A DNA stretch of 64,000 nucleotides from Lagopus muta (taxonomy: Eukaryota > Chordata > Aves > Galliformes > Phasianidae): NCBI RefSeq assembly GCF_023343835.1, contig NC_064435.1, positions 79,556,134 to 79,620,133 on the forward strand, given 5' to 3'. The position numbers were made by a program, and so were the translations under genes. The stretch's first letter is position 1; every line of letters begins with the position of its first letter. Below the pieces are notes generated by a model. That model had not been told where the DNA came from and did no database searches. It saw only the letters and a program-made list of their open reading frames with translations. Positions 48,415 through 59,449 of this stretch are shown piece by piece.

Positions 48415-51400
48415 ATGGAGCCCTTCTCAGCATCAACCAACAGCTTCACCGTGGACCTTTACAGAAAGCTGGATGAAACATCCAAAGGACAAAACATTTT
48501 CTTTGCTCCTTGGAGTATTGCAACTGCTCTCGCTATGGTCCATCTAGGTGCAAAAGGTGACACGGCAATGCAGATAGCAAAGGTAAGCTCTGAAATCAGC
48601 AGTTTATCACCTTAAAGCTGGCTCCCACATGACATGCATTATTCACCTGCCTACACGGAACAAAAAGGAGCAACATGAGAGAACAGTGATTTGTTATCAT
48701 GTTGGCTGCAAGAAACTGCGTGCAGACCTGCAGGGCACTGTCTTTCCAATTTACTTCCAAGAGCTCCCTTGTCTGCTACTACCTCTACATTCAGCTTACA
48801 CTTACAGTTGGCAGAGCAATACAATTGGTCTGGCAGAGTGAAGTTACTGACATTAGAGACATTCTCATTCTCCACACCCAGTTAGTAAGCTTTAACCCAA
48901 GCTTGGCTGCACAGCAGCAACATCTTTCTTTGCTTGTGACATGGTTAGTCCATAAATAAGACAATACACCCATGAAGAAGGAATGGTTTAGACTGGATAT
49001 CAGGGGGAAGTTCTTCATAGAGAGTGGTGAGGTGCTGGAACAGGCTGCCCAGTGAGGCTGTGCCCCTTCCCTGGAGGCATTCAAGGCCAGGTTGGATGGA
49101 GCCCTGGGCAGCCTGGTCTAGTATTACATGTGGAGGTTGGTGGCCCTGCCTATGGTAGGGGGGTTGGAGCTTGATGATCCTTGGGGTCCCTTTCGACCCA
49201 AGCCATTCTGTTATTCTGTGAATAATGGGGGTATACTAGAAATGAAAATATGATACCACTTATGACTTTTGCAAAAATTTCAGTGTTGTACTCCTAGATT
49301 ATATGCATTCACATATGCATTTCTCTGTGCAATGTACTTGAGTTGTACATTGGTGCCCCACTAGTAAGACTGTGAATCACACTGTGCTGTTCGTTCTGAC
49401 TGACAATGATCTGAAAACAAATTTCACATTTCTAAGCATGACTTGACCATTTTTCCAAACAAATTCATGTCTGAGCAATCATATTGATATGTTGTTAAGT
49501 AGTGAATATGACTAAAATTTATATAATTATGGTATGGTTGTAGAATCTAAGTCTGGAGTAAGGTCTTGTTCTCTATAACTTTAAAAGAATTATAGGGTAC
49601 AATCGTTAAATTATCCTAAGTAGAAAACTAACATCATTACATAACACTAGAGCACTTTTATCTTCACAGAACAAACCGTTCTTAGGAAAATCTATCACTG
49701 CCACAGGTTCTTCATTTTAACCAGACTGCAAGAGAAGAAAGCCCTTCTGAGAGGACAGCTCCTTCTCTGGGGAGACCAAAGAAAAGAGACATGGTATTTA
49801 TTTCGACAAGACTCACAGAAACAAGTCTCTGAGAATGGGATAGCTCAGCACCACTGCCTTAACCTTCTAAAATTTGTTTGTCTATACCCACTGTCCTATT
49901 TCAGTAAGAACTATACATAAAAAATGTGAACAAGTAGGTAATATTACTGCAAAACTCACGAACTCAGAACTTCAAAGCAGAACAGAGACAGTGATTGACT
50001 TTCACATTTGTTACTTGCTTTTCGTTGGTCTATGGCAATAGGAATAACTAATATTCCTACTAACTTCAGGATTACTTTTTTTTCCAGACTGTAAAACAGC
50101 CATTGCCTTCACATCTGACTCCACTCCTGCCCTCCTACACTCTGTTCCAACTCTGCCATGCATCACACATCAGACAAACAGAATTCCCCTCTCAGCTAAC
50201 ACACACTGATTCACCCTTGCTCATCAGCTCTACAAAGACTTGACAGCAGGATGAACTGCACAGAACTTTTTTTTTTTTCTCAAATGGACTCCTTAAGCCT
50301 CAAAGGTCTGTAAAGTCAAACAAGCTGCATTTCTTTAGCACAGAAATTAAAGGAGAGCTCAAAGAAACCAAGTTAGAAAAACTGGAAATAAAAAGGAGCG
50401 GTTACACCATTCTCCATCTGGATTAATATTCAAGATAAAGCGTTATGTCCACGTTCATTTTAGCTATTCACTGCCTTTGTAAGTTGTAGCAAGATCTGCC
50501 TGGTGAAGTCCTCCAGACATTTCTCTCCATGACCTCTTCACTATGTTCCCATTGCCTTGCAAAACCTATCTACTGTTCTGTTCTCTGACTACCAATTTCT
50601 TCCCCACATGTTCTTTCTGGAAGCCTGTATCTCAGCTAGCGTGAAAAAATACCAGAGGAAGGAATGCCTCCTCACCAATCTTATGACAAGTCCCCATGCA
50701 CCAGCAGCAAAGAATCTCAGTGTCTCACATGTAGTGCATGGTATTTGCCACAGAGCAGGCAATTATACTGAATTGGCTCATAGGGAGCAGGGGACAAGCA
50801 GCTTACCCCCATAGTACCAAAGCCACAGCTGACAAGAAAGATCCTGCTCTAAAACCATCAACACCCACATTCTGGACAGATTCCTTCCAAATTCCAAACA
50901 GCAACAGCAAAATTCACATCAAACAGAAAATCCGAATCAACTCCATTTCCTGACATTAGTGCCTGTCTGAACAGAGTAGCTCCTCAAAAGCTGCAATGCT
51001 ACCTTAATGGTTTTTGTATTAATCAAAATTAGGCTTGAGTGTGACTGAAATGAGACGACCCAACATCCTGGGTGCACCATGTGAGGACAGCTGGTGTCCT
51101 CAAAGGTGTAAGCAGCTCTGCCGAATGAAATCATAACCCCAGAGGCATAAAACATTTTATCCAGTTACGCACAGTGCTGCAAAAGTGACAGATAGCCTAC
51201 AACGAGCTCCATCCCTGCACACTTTCTAAGTTGAAATGATCTGGGGATTTTAAATAACCACAGAAGGTGTAACGCTTCAGACATAAATATTTCTGTACTA
51301 ATTGGTGCCTCTTTCCAAGGGTGCTGAGTATGAGGAAACTGAAAACATCCACTCTGGCTTCAAAGAATTCCTTTCTGCCATCAACAGACCTAGAAACACT

Positions 51401-54400
51401 TACTTACTGAAAAGCATTAACCAACTGTTTGAGGACAAGACCTACCCATTACTGCCTGTGAGTTGAACATTTCTGCTTATTTTTACAGAAAGAGCATTTG
51501 ACATACATATCTGACAATCACAATTTCCCAGATGTTCTGCCTTTTAAATCTACTGCAGCCTTTAGAACTGTAAGAGTTCTACAGCTGAACTACAGAAATC
51601 TCTTTCCTCCTTCTCTTAGTTTCCAGCCTTTTAAACAAGACCTTCCTCTGCGGTCCCATGGATACTCAGCTTCTTCAAAAGCCTTTGGTGAGAAGGTCTT
51701 CCAAAATGCCTTTTGGTAATCCAAATTGGCTGTTGTGGTTTGACCTTGTCATTTGTAGGCTTCTTGTCACCTTCAAAAACCTCCCAAAGATTTGTGATGT
51801 AGGACTTCCTATTACAGAATGCTGTTTCAATACACCATGCTCATCTACATGCCCAGTAGGCCCGCTTATTCATTTGCCCTGAGCAGACTCATGAGTTTGT
51901 AATTCCCTGTATCTTTGAAATCTTTTTAAGAAATGACATTGTATTAATCACCTTCCAGTTTCTTGGAAGGTCCTGTTAAATGAGGTTACCGTTCTTTCAT
52001 CTTGTAGGTAGTTTTAGTCTCCTGAGTAATTACTCAGTCATTAAATTAAATCAGTCCTACTGAATGCTCGTTGCTCACATTCTACATAATTTTGTGTAAC
52101 TATGGTTTAAGACTAATCAAGGAATTTCCTGCTGGGAATTTCCATGAACAACTTCACAGAAGACAGCAGTGTAAAAGTCAGTTCTAGTTTATTCTACCAT
52201 CACATTCCCTTTATGTCTGACCCTCTATTGACCTTACAAACTCTTGGCAGCTTCCTTGACTGAAGCAAATCTTAAAACATTGTTTAAGTGTATGTGAGGC
52301 TATTCTTCCTCTTGTACTGAATATCATAAAACATAATACACACATACACTTCAAGTTCTTCTGAGAAATCAAAAATAATTTTTCTTTAAAAGTGTAGAAT
52401 GTTTATTTCATGGGATCTGAAAATTGCAAATTTGCACATTGGATTTAAAACACAAAAATTTGAAGTACTGTTTTCTGTGAAACACAAATACTGAACTTTG
52501 AGCAGTCCTTGCTTATTATTTAATATAGAATCATAATCATAGAATGGCCTGGGTTGAAAAGGATCACAAAGATCATCTAGTTTCAACCCCCTGCTACATG
52601 CAGGATTGCCAACCACCAGACCAGGCTGCCCAGAGCCACATCCAGCCTGGCCTTGAATGCCTCCAGGGATGGGGCATCCACAACCTCCTTGGGCAACCTG
52701 TTCCAGTGCTTCACCACCCTCTTTGTGAAAAACTTTCCCCTAAAATCTAACCTAAACCTCCCCTGTCTCAGTTTAAAACCATTCCCCTTCGTCCATATCA
52801 CAGTCCAACCTTGTAAACAGCCGTTCCCCCTCCTGCTTATACGCTCCCTTTAAATACCAAAAGGCCACAATGAGGTCTCCCCAGAGCCTTCTCTTCTCCA
52901 AGCTAAACAAGCCCAGTTCCCTCAACCTTTCTTCATAGGAGAGGTGCTCCAGCCCTCTGATCATTTCAGTGGCCATCATCATAGAAAGTATCAGAATTTA
53001 TTTTAAGAGTTATCTAGTTTCAGATGAATTACATTTTCTTCAAGTCTCTATTAGTAGATTCCATAATCTGTTGAAATTATCTTTTTTTACTATTTTTGTG
53101 CTTAAATTTAACTATATACGCACACATTTTCCATTTCTATCGTTCAGAAATTTTTAGAACTCATCACAAAATACTACCAAGCAAAGCCACAAGCTGTGAA
53201 CTTTAAGACAGATGTGGAACAAGCCAGAGCACAGATCAATTCCTGGATTGAAAACGAAACTGAGAGTAAGTATTGCTTTTACAGCTTTTTCTTCTCTGAC
53301 TTCAAAATCATTTGCGTTTCCACGTGAATTGCTCTTGCAGTAAAGGATCCATAAAGGATAGAAACTGGGGGGAAAGGATGAATAAATTGCAGTTAAATGT
53401 CTTGAAGGATGCCTACCTCCAAAACTAACCGTTGCCCCTTGCAAAGCCTTTCCCTTGACTCTTCACATCATATCCTCTTCTGAATTATTTCTGTTCACAA
53501 GGAAGCAAAAGTAGATACTGGATGAGTCCACTCTGATTAATGAAGTTTTATTTCTGCAAGCTTCAACTGGTTGCAGCTAACTTCACAGAAGCTCTTCTTC
53601 ACAAAAGCTTTACACACTTAACATCTTTTACTACTAAAACTGAAATAAATGTTTTTAAAAATAGTGATGCTTCAAAAGCCTTTTATATACGTACACCATG
53701 AAAAATGTACAGGGGAAAAATCTCAGTGCAAACACTTTTGCTAGATAGCTAGGCACAGAGAAAGCACATCTGAAATTGGTGAGTCATGCAGTCATACTGA
53801 ATTAACAGTTCTATTTTTGATTGATTTTTAAGGGAAGATCCAGAATCTGCTACCTGCAGGATCTCTTGATTCTCATACTATATTGGTCTTAGTAAATGCT
53901 ATTTACTTCAAAGGAAACTGGGAAAAGAGATTTCTGAAAAAAGACACATCTGAGATGCCCTTCAGATTAAGCAAGGTAAATTCCTTCAAAATGTCTATTA
54001 TTGCTGAACAAGAATTCCCTAAATATTTCATGTGCATTTCATACGCCACTGCAACAGCACTCATAGTAGAAGCAGATGGTATAAACTCTGAGAACAGCAA
54101 CACTGAAAATAAATCAACAGTCTCACACAGATGCACAAGAATGGATTTTCAGGTAAGTTAGTAACTTCTTGGAACCAAAATAATTGAAAACAACCATGGT
54201 TAAGCAGCTTAAGGACAAGACGAGATTTCTCTAAGTACTGAGATACCATTTTCAGAAGAAATTCAGTTACTTCTGAGAGCAGTACTTGGACACCTAGGTC
54301 TCTTTTCATGCCTTTCAGACAGAGGCTGTATAATCTGAGCTCAACTAATCTAAACTCTATGTTCTTTCCAAATACCCTGCCCATTGCGTAGAACCTCATG

Positions 54401-55357
54401 GGGAATTTCCAAGAGGGTTTGTCATTCTAGCCAGGTGCACACGGATGATGTGTTCATCACGCACTGTGGGCACAACCAAGCTTACAGTATTTCAGTGATT
54501 GTGCTCAGACAATTCCCAGTAACTGACAGCATGCATATTTTTGGCTTGTGTCAAAGGTGAGCAGAAAGAATTTTCAGTTGAAACACTTACCTTGTTTGAC
54601 ATAGATTATGAGTGCAAACACCTTTTGTATGCCTGGTGATGTCAAGCAACTGTGTCGATACTGTGGTTGTGTTATCTGAAACCTACTACGCTACATGTGC
54701 GGTTTTAAGACCTGTAATCGAACGTGGTGCACAGAAAGGGTTTCATTCACAGGGTGGCTGATAGCAAAGCCTGCTAACAGATAAGCTTTTGCACTTGTGT
54801 AACAATGGAAAAGAGAGAGCGGATACATCACTGGTCTCTGAACATAATACAGCATAACAGTTCAGAAGATTATTGTGTAATATAATTTCTTTTAGTAATC
54901 CAAACTTCTACAGTTTGGGAAAGAGAAAAAGCCAGCAGCGGTCACAGCAAATATGGTTCATAAGTAAATTCAATCAATCAGCACTGTCTGGAAGTATGTA
55001 AAAGAGTTGATGACATCCAGAGAATGAAAGTCTGGATTTTTTTTCCTCCCAATCAACACATTCACTCAAGAAATGTAAAGTTTTGGGAAAAACTTGAAAC
55101 ACACAAAGTAGTTACTTGCCTACCAAAGCTAACTCTATCAAAAGAGTGAAAATACATTGCATGTAATTACGTTATCAGGTAGTGTCCATGCCTTTTTTTT
55201 TTTTTTTTTCTTGGAAGATCTCTGTGACTTTAAAACAGGAGAAACGGCACTGGAGAAGTATTTAAATGATGCTGAGTCTTATACTTGTTTACAATTTTTT
55301 TGCCTTCAGTTCAGCAAAGCAAGTATTCTTTACCATTCACCTTATGGAAAAAAGTAC

Positions 55358-55405
<48 letters not shown>

Positions 55406-56783
55406 CCAAGACTAAACCAGTACAGATGATGTTTCTGAGAGATACATTTTTGATACTCCATGAACAAACAATGAAATTCAAAATTATTGAGCTGCCGTAT
55501 GTGGAAAATGAATTCAGCATGTTCATACTCCTACCAGATGACATCAGTGATAACACTACTGGGCTGGAGCAGGTAAAACTGACATACTGCATCACATGCA
55601 CTACAAAGCACCAACAGAAATCAATGAAAACAGTGAGGAAGAATGAACTTCAAATGACACAATGATTTCTCAGTCTAGGTTTCGGGTCATGTTAATGATG
55701 CAAACATATTAATCTACCTGACGACACATCTAAAAAAAGTATACTCCCTCAGCCTATTTGGCGCCTCCTTTTCTACCTCCAGAACAGCAGAATAATGAAA
55801 GTAAGAACCAAGTCTAAACCACCATGTCCTAGAATTAATCTTCTGAGAGCTCTACCCATCAATTTTATGTCATCTGCAGTCCGGATTTCCACCTTATATT
55901 TTGTAATGCTGCTTCTCAAATTCTGTGCTGACTACCTTGACCCATGAGGCACGAACAGCCACTCATGATCATGCTGAGATTAGCTTCTGAATCTAAATAC
56001 ATCAGGCAAACATCTTTTTATTTGTTCTTGAGGTTCCACGCATTCCACTTAGCGCTACTAAGAGAAATACCTTATATATTCACACATACCACGCACTTAC
56101 TAATATGGCTAAGCTGGACACTGCTTAAAAGCAATACTTCTCATATCTGCTTCCAAAATAATGGATTATTCAGAAGGTTCACTCTACACCTCACTGCATT
56201 TAAGGAAACAGATAGGAGTATAGGTCACTCAGCACTATGCAGGACCATATCCTAGTGGATATTCAGCTGCACCCACAGCTGGTAGTTGGACCTTTTAAAT
56301 ATAGAGCATTAGACACCAATGTGTGCATGCCTTATTTTTTCCTGTTGTATCATAACTGTATTCTTCTAAAATTCATTGCAGGTAGAAAGAGAGCTAACCC
56401 ATGAAAAATTAGCTGAATGGTCAAACTCAGCCATGATGATGAAAGTCAAAGTTGAACTCTACCTGCCCAAGTTGAAGATGGAAGAAAATTATGATCTTAC
56501 GTCCACTTTGAGCAACATGGGGATCCAAAATGCTTTTGACCCTGTTCTGGCTGATTTCACAAGGATGTCAGCTAAGAAGGATCTCTTCATATCAAAAGTT
56601 ATTCACAAAGCTTTTGTTGAGGTCAGTGAAGAAGGTACTGAGGCAGCAGCTGCCACAGGTGTCCTGGTGATGAGGTCAAGAACACCTAGAGTAACTTTTA
56701 AAGCCAACCACCCTTTTCTCTTCTTCATCAGACACAACAAATCCAAAACCATCCTCTTCTTTGGCAGACTCTGCTCACCTTAG
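48415..56783 (+). CDS. SERPINB10: SERPINB10 (bomapin-like) serpin
   Basis: Seven coding exons: 48415-48582, 49707-49793, 51320-51457, 53148-53265, 53833-53975, 55405-55572 and 56382-56783, giving 407 residues. The start is [20 protein letters not shown]. The reactive loop [20 protein letters not shown] aligns from its C-terminal side with human bomapin (...IRIRVP...), putting Arg at P1 and Ser at P1'; the loop is one residue shorter on the hinge side. The end, [17 protein letters not shown], is also bomapin-like (human [17 protein letters not shown]). The C-D loop exon (residues 57-85) carries LGRPKKRDM, a relic or variant of the MENT AT-hook and a plausible nuclear localisation signal; human bomapin also has a basic C-D loop signal. 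Introns are long, up to 1.9 kb, and hold two CR1 pieces plus an older one. The exon-7 acceptor uses a 42-T tract. The predicted role is a haematopoietic intracellular inhibitor of trypsin-like proteases, from family knowledge. Confidence 0.88.
48970..49222 (+). mobile_element. CR1 LINE 3' fragment, plus orientation
   Basis: GGTTTAGACTGGATATCAGG...GGAACAGGCTGCCCAGTGAG...CATTCTGTTATTCTGTGAA is a well-kept 250-bp CR1 tail. It is inserted in the intron between the first two coding exons of SERPINB10. Confidence 0.95.
51620..52010 (-). mobile_element. Old CR1/L3-type LINE fragment in SERPINB10 intron
   Basis: CAAAAGCCTTTGGTGAGAAG, AATGCCTTTTGGTAATCCAA and a later CCTTCCAGTTTCTTGGAAGG fit the reversed reverse-transcriptase region of an ancient CR1/L3 element. 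It is clearly more diverged than the other CR1 in the same intron. Confidence 0.6.
52525..52983 (-). mobile_element. CR1 LINE, about 0.46 kb, minus orientation
   Basis: Begins ATAGAATCATAATCATAGAATG and runs through CCTTGAATGCCTCCAGGGAT, GGGCAACCTGTTCCAGTGC and TGATCATTTCAGTGGCC. It shows low divergence from common galliform CR1s and lies 165 bp upstream of exon 5 of SERPINB10. Confidence 0.95.
55361..55402 (+). repeat. T42 homopolymer forming a splice-acceptor tract
   Basis: Forty-two consecutive T's run directly into AG at 55403-55404, the acceptor of SERPINB10 exon 7 (55405-55572). A second run of 17 T's lies at 55193-55209. The exact length in the sample may be affected by sequencing error. 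Confidence 0.9.
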
Positions 56784-57277
56784 AGTTACTCCCTGCTCTA
56801 CAGAGCAAGAGACGCTGGCTTGCCAGCTCAGGGGCAGAGCTCCATACTCCTGCTGGAGCTGAGGGGACTGAGACCTGCATTCTTTCTATGCATATTCCAC
56901 AGCCTGAAGCAAAGCTTCAGCTACTCCAGATAGCTACAGCCGTGCCTGTGGGTGCAGCGCATACAAACACGAGGCACTCTCTTCACTTGCACAAGCAACG
57001 CACCTGATTCAGGTGCATCTTCACACTTCCACCCTGCCACAATTAGCCCCTGCTCCTCTTTAGCTTTTCACTGGCTCTTTGCGTTACAGAGGCAAACACA
57101 GCCCAAGCTGAAGCCTTCACCAGTTCACCTCCATTCCACTGACTACCCCGAAGAAACAACAAGCACACGCTCCACGCGGGCTGCTTCCTCTCACTGTCAC
57201 AGGTGTGGCAGAAGAGCCTGACCCACGCTGCTGACTTTACACAAAGCAGCGCCTGCTTCAAACGTAGCAGTACTACT

Positions 57278-57283
57278 AATAAA
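57278..57283 (+). terminator. SERPINB10: SERPINB10 poly(A) signal
   Basis: AATAAA lies about 495 nt after the stop. Cleavage near 57,300 would put the transcript end at the very edge of the CpG island of the next gene. Confidence 0.6.
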
Positions 57284-57299
57284 CGACCCCTCGCAGCTT

Positions 57300-57870
57300 A
57301 GTGGTGCTTTCTGTCGGCTCTACCAGGAGGGGGAGGCAGAAGGGGAAATCAGGCAGCGAGGCAAGCACCGCGAAGGCACGAACGGCTCCGAGCCAAGATG
57401 GCCGCCTCCCACCGCCGCGGGGAAGGGCTCAGGGCCGCCGTCCGCAGCTCAACTCCAACCCGCTTCCCCACGATAGGCGGCCCGTGGCTGGGCAAAAAAC
57501 TTCCGGGAGAAGGGCGGGGCAGAGGTCGGGGAACGTTTGTGCTCGGTTGGGTGAGTGCGGAGCGTCTGCGCTGTCGTTTTCTGCGGGAAGCACGCGTTGG
57601 TTTTTTGAGGGGAGGCGGCGGCGTTCCCCTCGCGGCGGCGCTCCGAGCGGTTTCAGCGTGCCAGGCTGCCGGGCGTTGGCCGAGTGCTGGCGGCGGGAGG
57701 GATGTCGCAGCGCTCCGCAGCCCTGTCATCCAGCCCTGTCTCTGGGTTTTGTGGCAGACAGGCGTAAATCGATGGAGAGGTGCGAGCTTCAGCCTGCTCC
57801 TGAGCCGCAGGGAGAGCGCGGGCAGTTGAGCTGCGCCCAGCCTTATTAGCGCTGTAAGGTGCTCGGCGTT
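57300..57870 (+). promoter_or_regulatory. SERPINB8: CpG-island promoter, predicted SERPINB8
   Basis: A roughly 570-bp stretch is dense in CpG and GC, sharply unlike the AT-rich surroundings. It contains a YY1-like AAGATGGCCGCC (57395-57406), an ETS/GABP site ACTTCCGGG (57499-57507) and an Sp1 box GGGCGGGGC (57512-57520), typical of a TATA-less housekeeping promoter. A good donor follows GGTTGG at 57550/57551 (GTGAGT), so a noncoding first exon of SERPINB8 probably ends at 57550. Open frames here on both strands are GC-driven artefacts. Bidirectional activity cannot be excluded. Confidence 0.8.
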
Positions 57871-58488
57871 AAATTGCTCCTGCTTCAGGCAGAACAGGAG
57901 GACTGTTTCAGTCCGAGTTTTCTTTTTGTCGGTGTTTTTATGGTTACGGGGAGAGGGAAAAACGAGTACAGCTGCAGCTGTTGAACGTAGCGAAGCTCCT
58001 GCCGAGAATTTGTCTTAGGGGAAACATGCCTGCGGAAACTTGCTGCTACCTCTTGTTTGAGGCCATGAATCATTAATACAAAGTAGGTGTTGGCTCTGTT
58101 TTATAGCAACGTACCAACACCAGGCACTGCCTTAGGGGAAAAAAAAAAACACCATCTTTATTGCTAGCTGATATCCTGCAATGTCAGCTGGCACTTATCT
58201 GTAATTTACTCTGCTTTCTGGCACTCATTGCACCTTCCTGCAGGTGTGTAGCATAACTTCGGGCTGGTTAGCTACCTGCTCGGCTGACGTATGTGAAGTC
58301 TGACAAGCACTGAGCTATGTATGTGCCATGAAGTTCCAAGTAAATAGTTTACTAATCTGTTTCCATGATGTAGACAATAAAAGGCAAACTGCAGAGGACT
58401 TTGATTTTGTACCACAGCAGGAAACTGCAGTAATCTGTCATGCTGACCAGATAAATTTCATTTGAATCCTATAGATCGACTCATTCAG

Positions 58489-58578
58489 TTGGTTTCTGGC
58501 AGACTGGCTGCTAGGTCTAGAACACTAGTGAAGAAGCAAGCTTGAAGGGAATACTGAAGATACGCAGACTTTGAGAAG
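58489..58578 (+). other. Possible alternative noncoding exon of SERPINB8
   Basis: A segment between an AG after a pyrimidine-poor tract (CTCATTCAG, ending about 58488) and a strong donor (TTTGAGAAG followed by GTGAGT at 58579). It lies between the CpG island and the first coding exon, so it could be an alternative 5' UTR exon. Only the donor is convincing. Confidence 0.25.
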
Positions 58579-58751
58579 GTGAGTTTGTAATTCTACAATT
58601 CAGATGCCTTTCTGCTTCGGTTTTCCTGTAAGGCAAGTAATTGTCTTTGTGGAGTCAAAGGAGACTTGTTCTGTCATATCATAGTATGCTCATCTCAAAA
58701 GATGTAGTATTGTTTATTGCTTGAAGAAGACCAATGACTTTTCTCACTACC

Positions 58752-59205
58752 AGAAAGACATTGAGGCCCCGGAGTGTGTCCAGAGGACGACGATGAAGCT
58801 GTGGAGGGTGTGGAGCACAAGTCTTATGATGAGTGGCTAAGGGAGCTGGGATGGTGCAGCCTGGAAAAGAGGTGGCTCAGGGGAGATCTTACCACTCTTA
58901 CAGTGATCTGAAAGGAGGTTGTAGTAAGATGGGGCTTGGCCTCCAGGTAGCAGCAATAGGATGAGAGAGGGTGGTTTCAAGTTGTGCCAAAGGAGGTTCA
59001 GGTGGGATGTTATGGAAAACTGCTCAGAGTGGTGAGGCACTGAAAACAGGCTGCCCAGGAAAGTGATGGAGTCATGTCTCTGGACGTGTTTACGAAATGT
59101 CTAGATAGGGCACTTAAGCATATGGGTTAGCAGACGTGGTGGGAATAGGTTGACATTTGGATTAGATGATCTTAGTGGTCTTTTCTTACCTTGATAATTA
59201 TCTGT
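58752..59205 (+). mobile_element. CR1 LINE 3' fragment, plus orientation
   Basis: CAGAAAGACATTGAGGCCCC...GGAGTGTGTCCAGAGGACG begins the match. It continues through the CR1 tail to ATTAGATGATCTTAGTGGTC. The final ATTCTATG repeat is replaced by diverged sequence. It lies between the SERPINB8 CpG island and its first coding exon. Confidence 0.85.
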
Positions 59206-59449
59206 TTCTGTGCCAATGGGAATTGCTCTTGCTACATATATATTTTTAAAACATAAAAACATTAACTGCCTCAAGTATATTGTATGGAATTTAAAATATT
59301 TATTCCACCAAACCAGTTTTTCATAACTTTCTACCCAAATCAAGATATTTGCTATATGGTTTATATTGTGAAATGTAAAAGAAGTAGTTTGTGATCAAAT
59401 AAATTTAAGCCAATCTTGTTTGTTTTTTTTCTCTCGTAGGCTTTGAATG

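Noticed and set aside
57301-57849. Overlapping open frames of 126-182 codons on both strands in the CpG island
   Set aside because: High GC removes stop codons by chance. The frames are Arg/Gly/Ala/Ser-rich without recognisable domains and coincide with promoter motifs and a splice donor.
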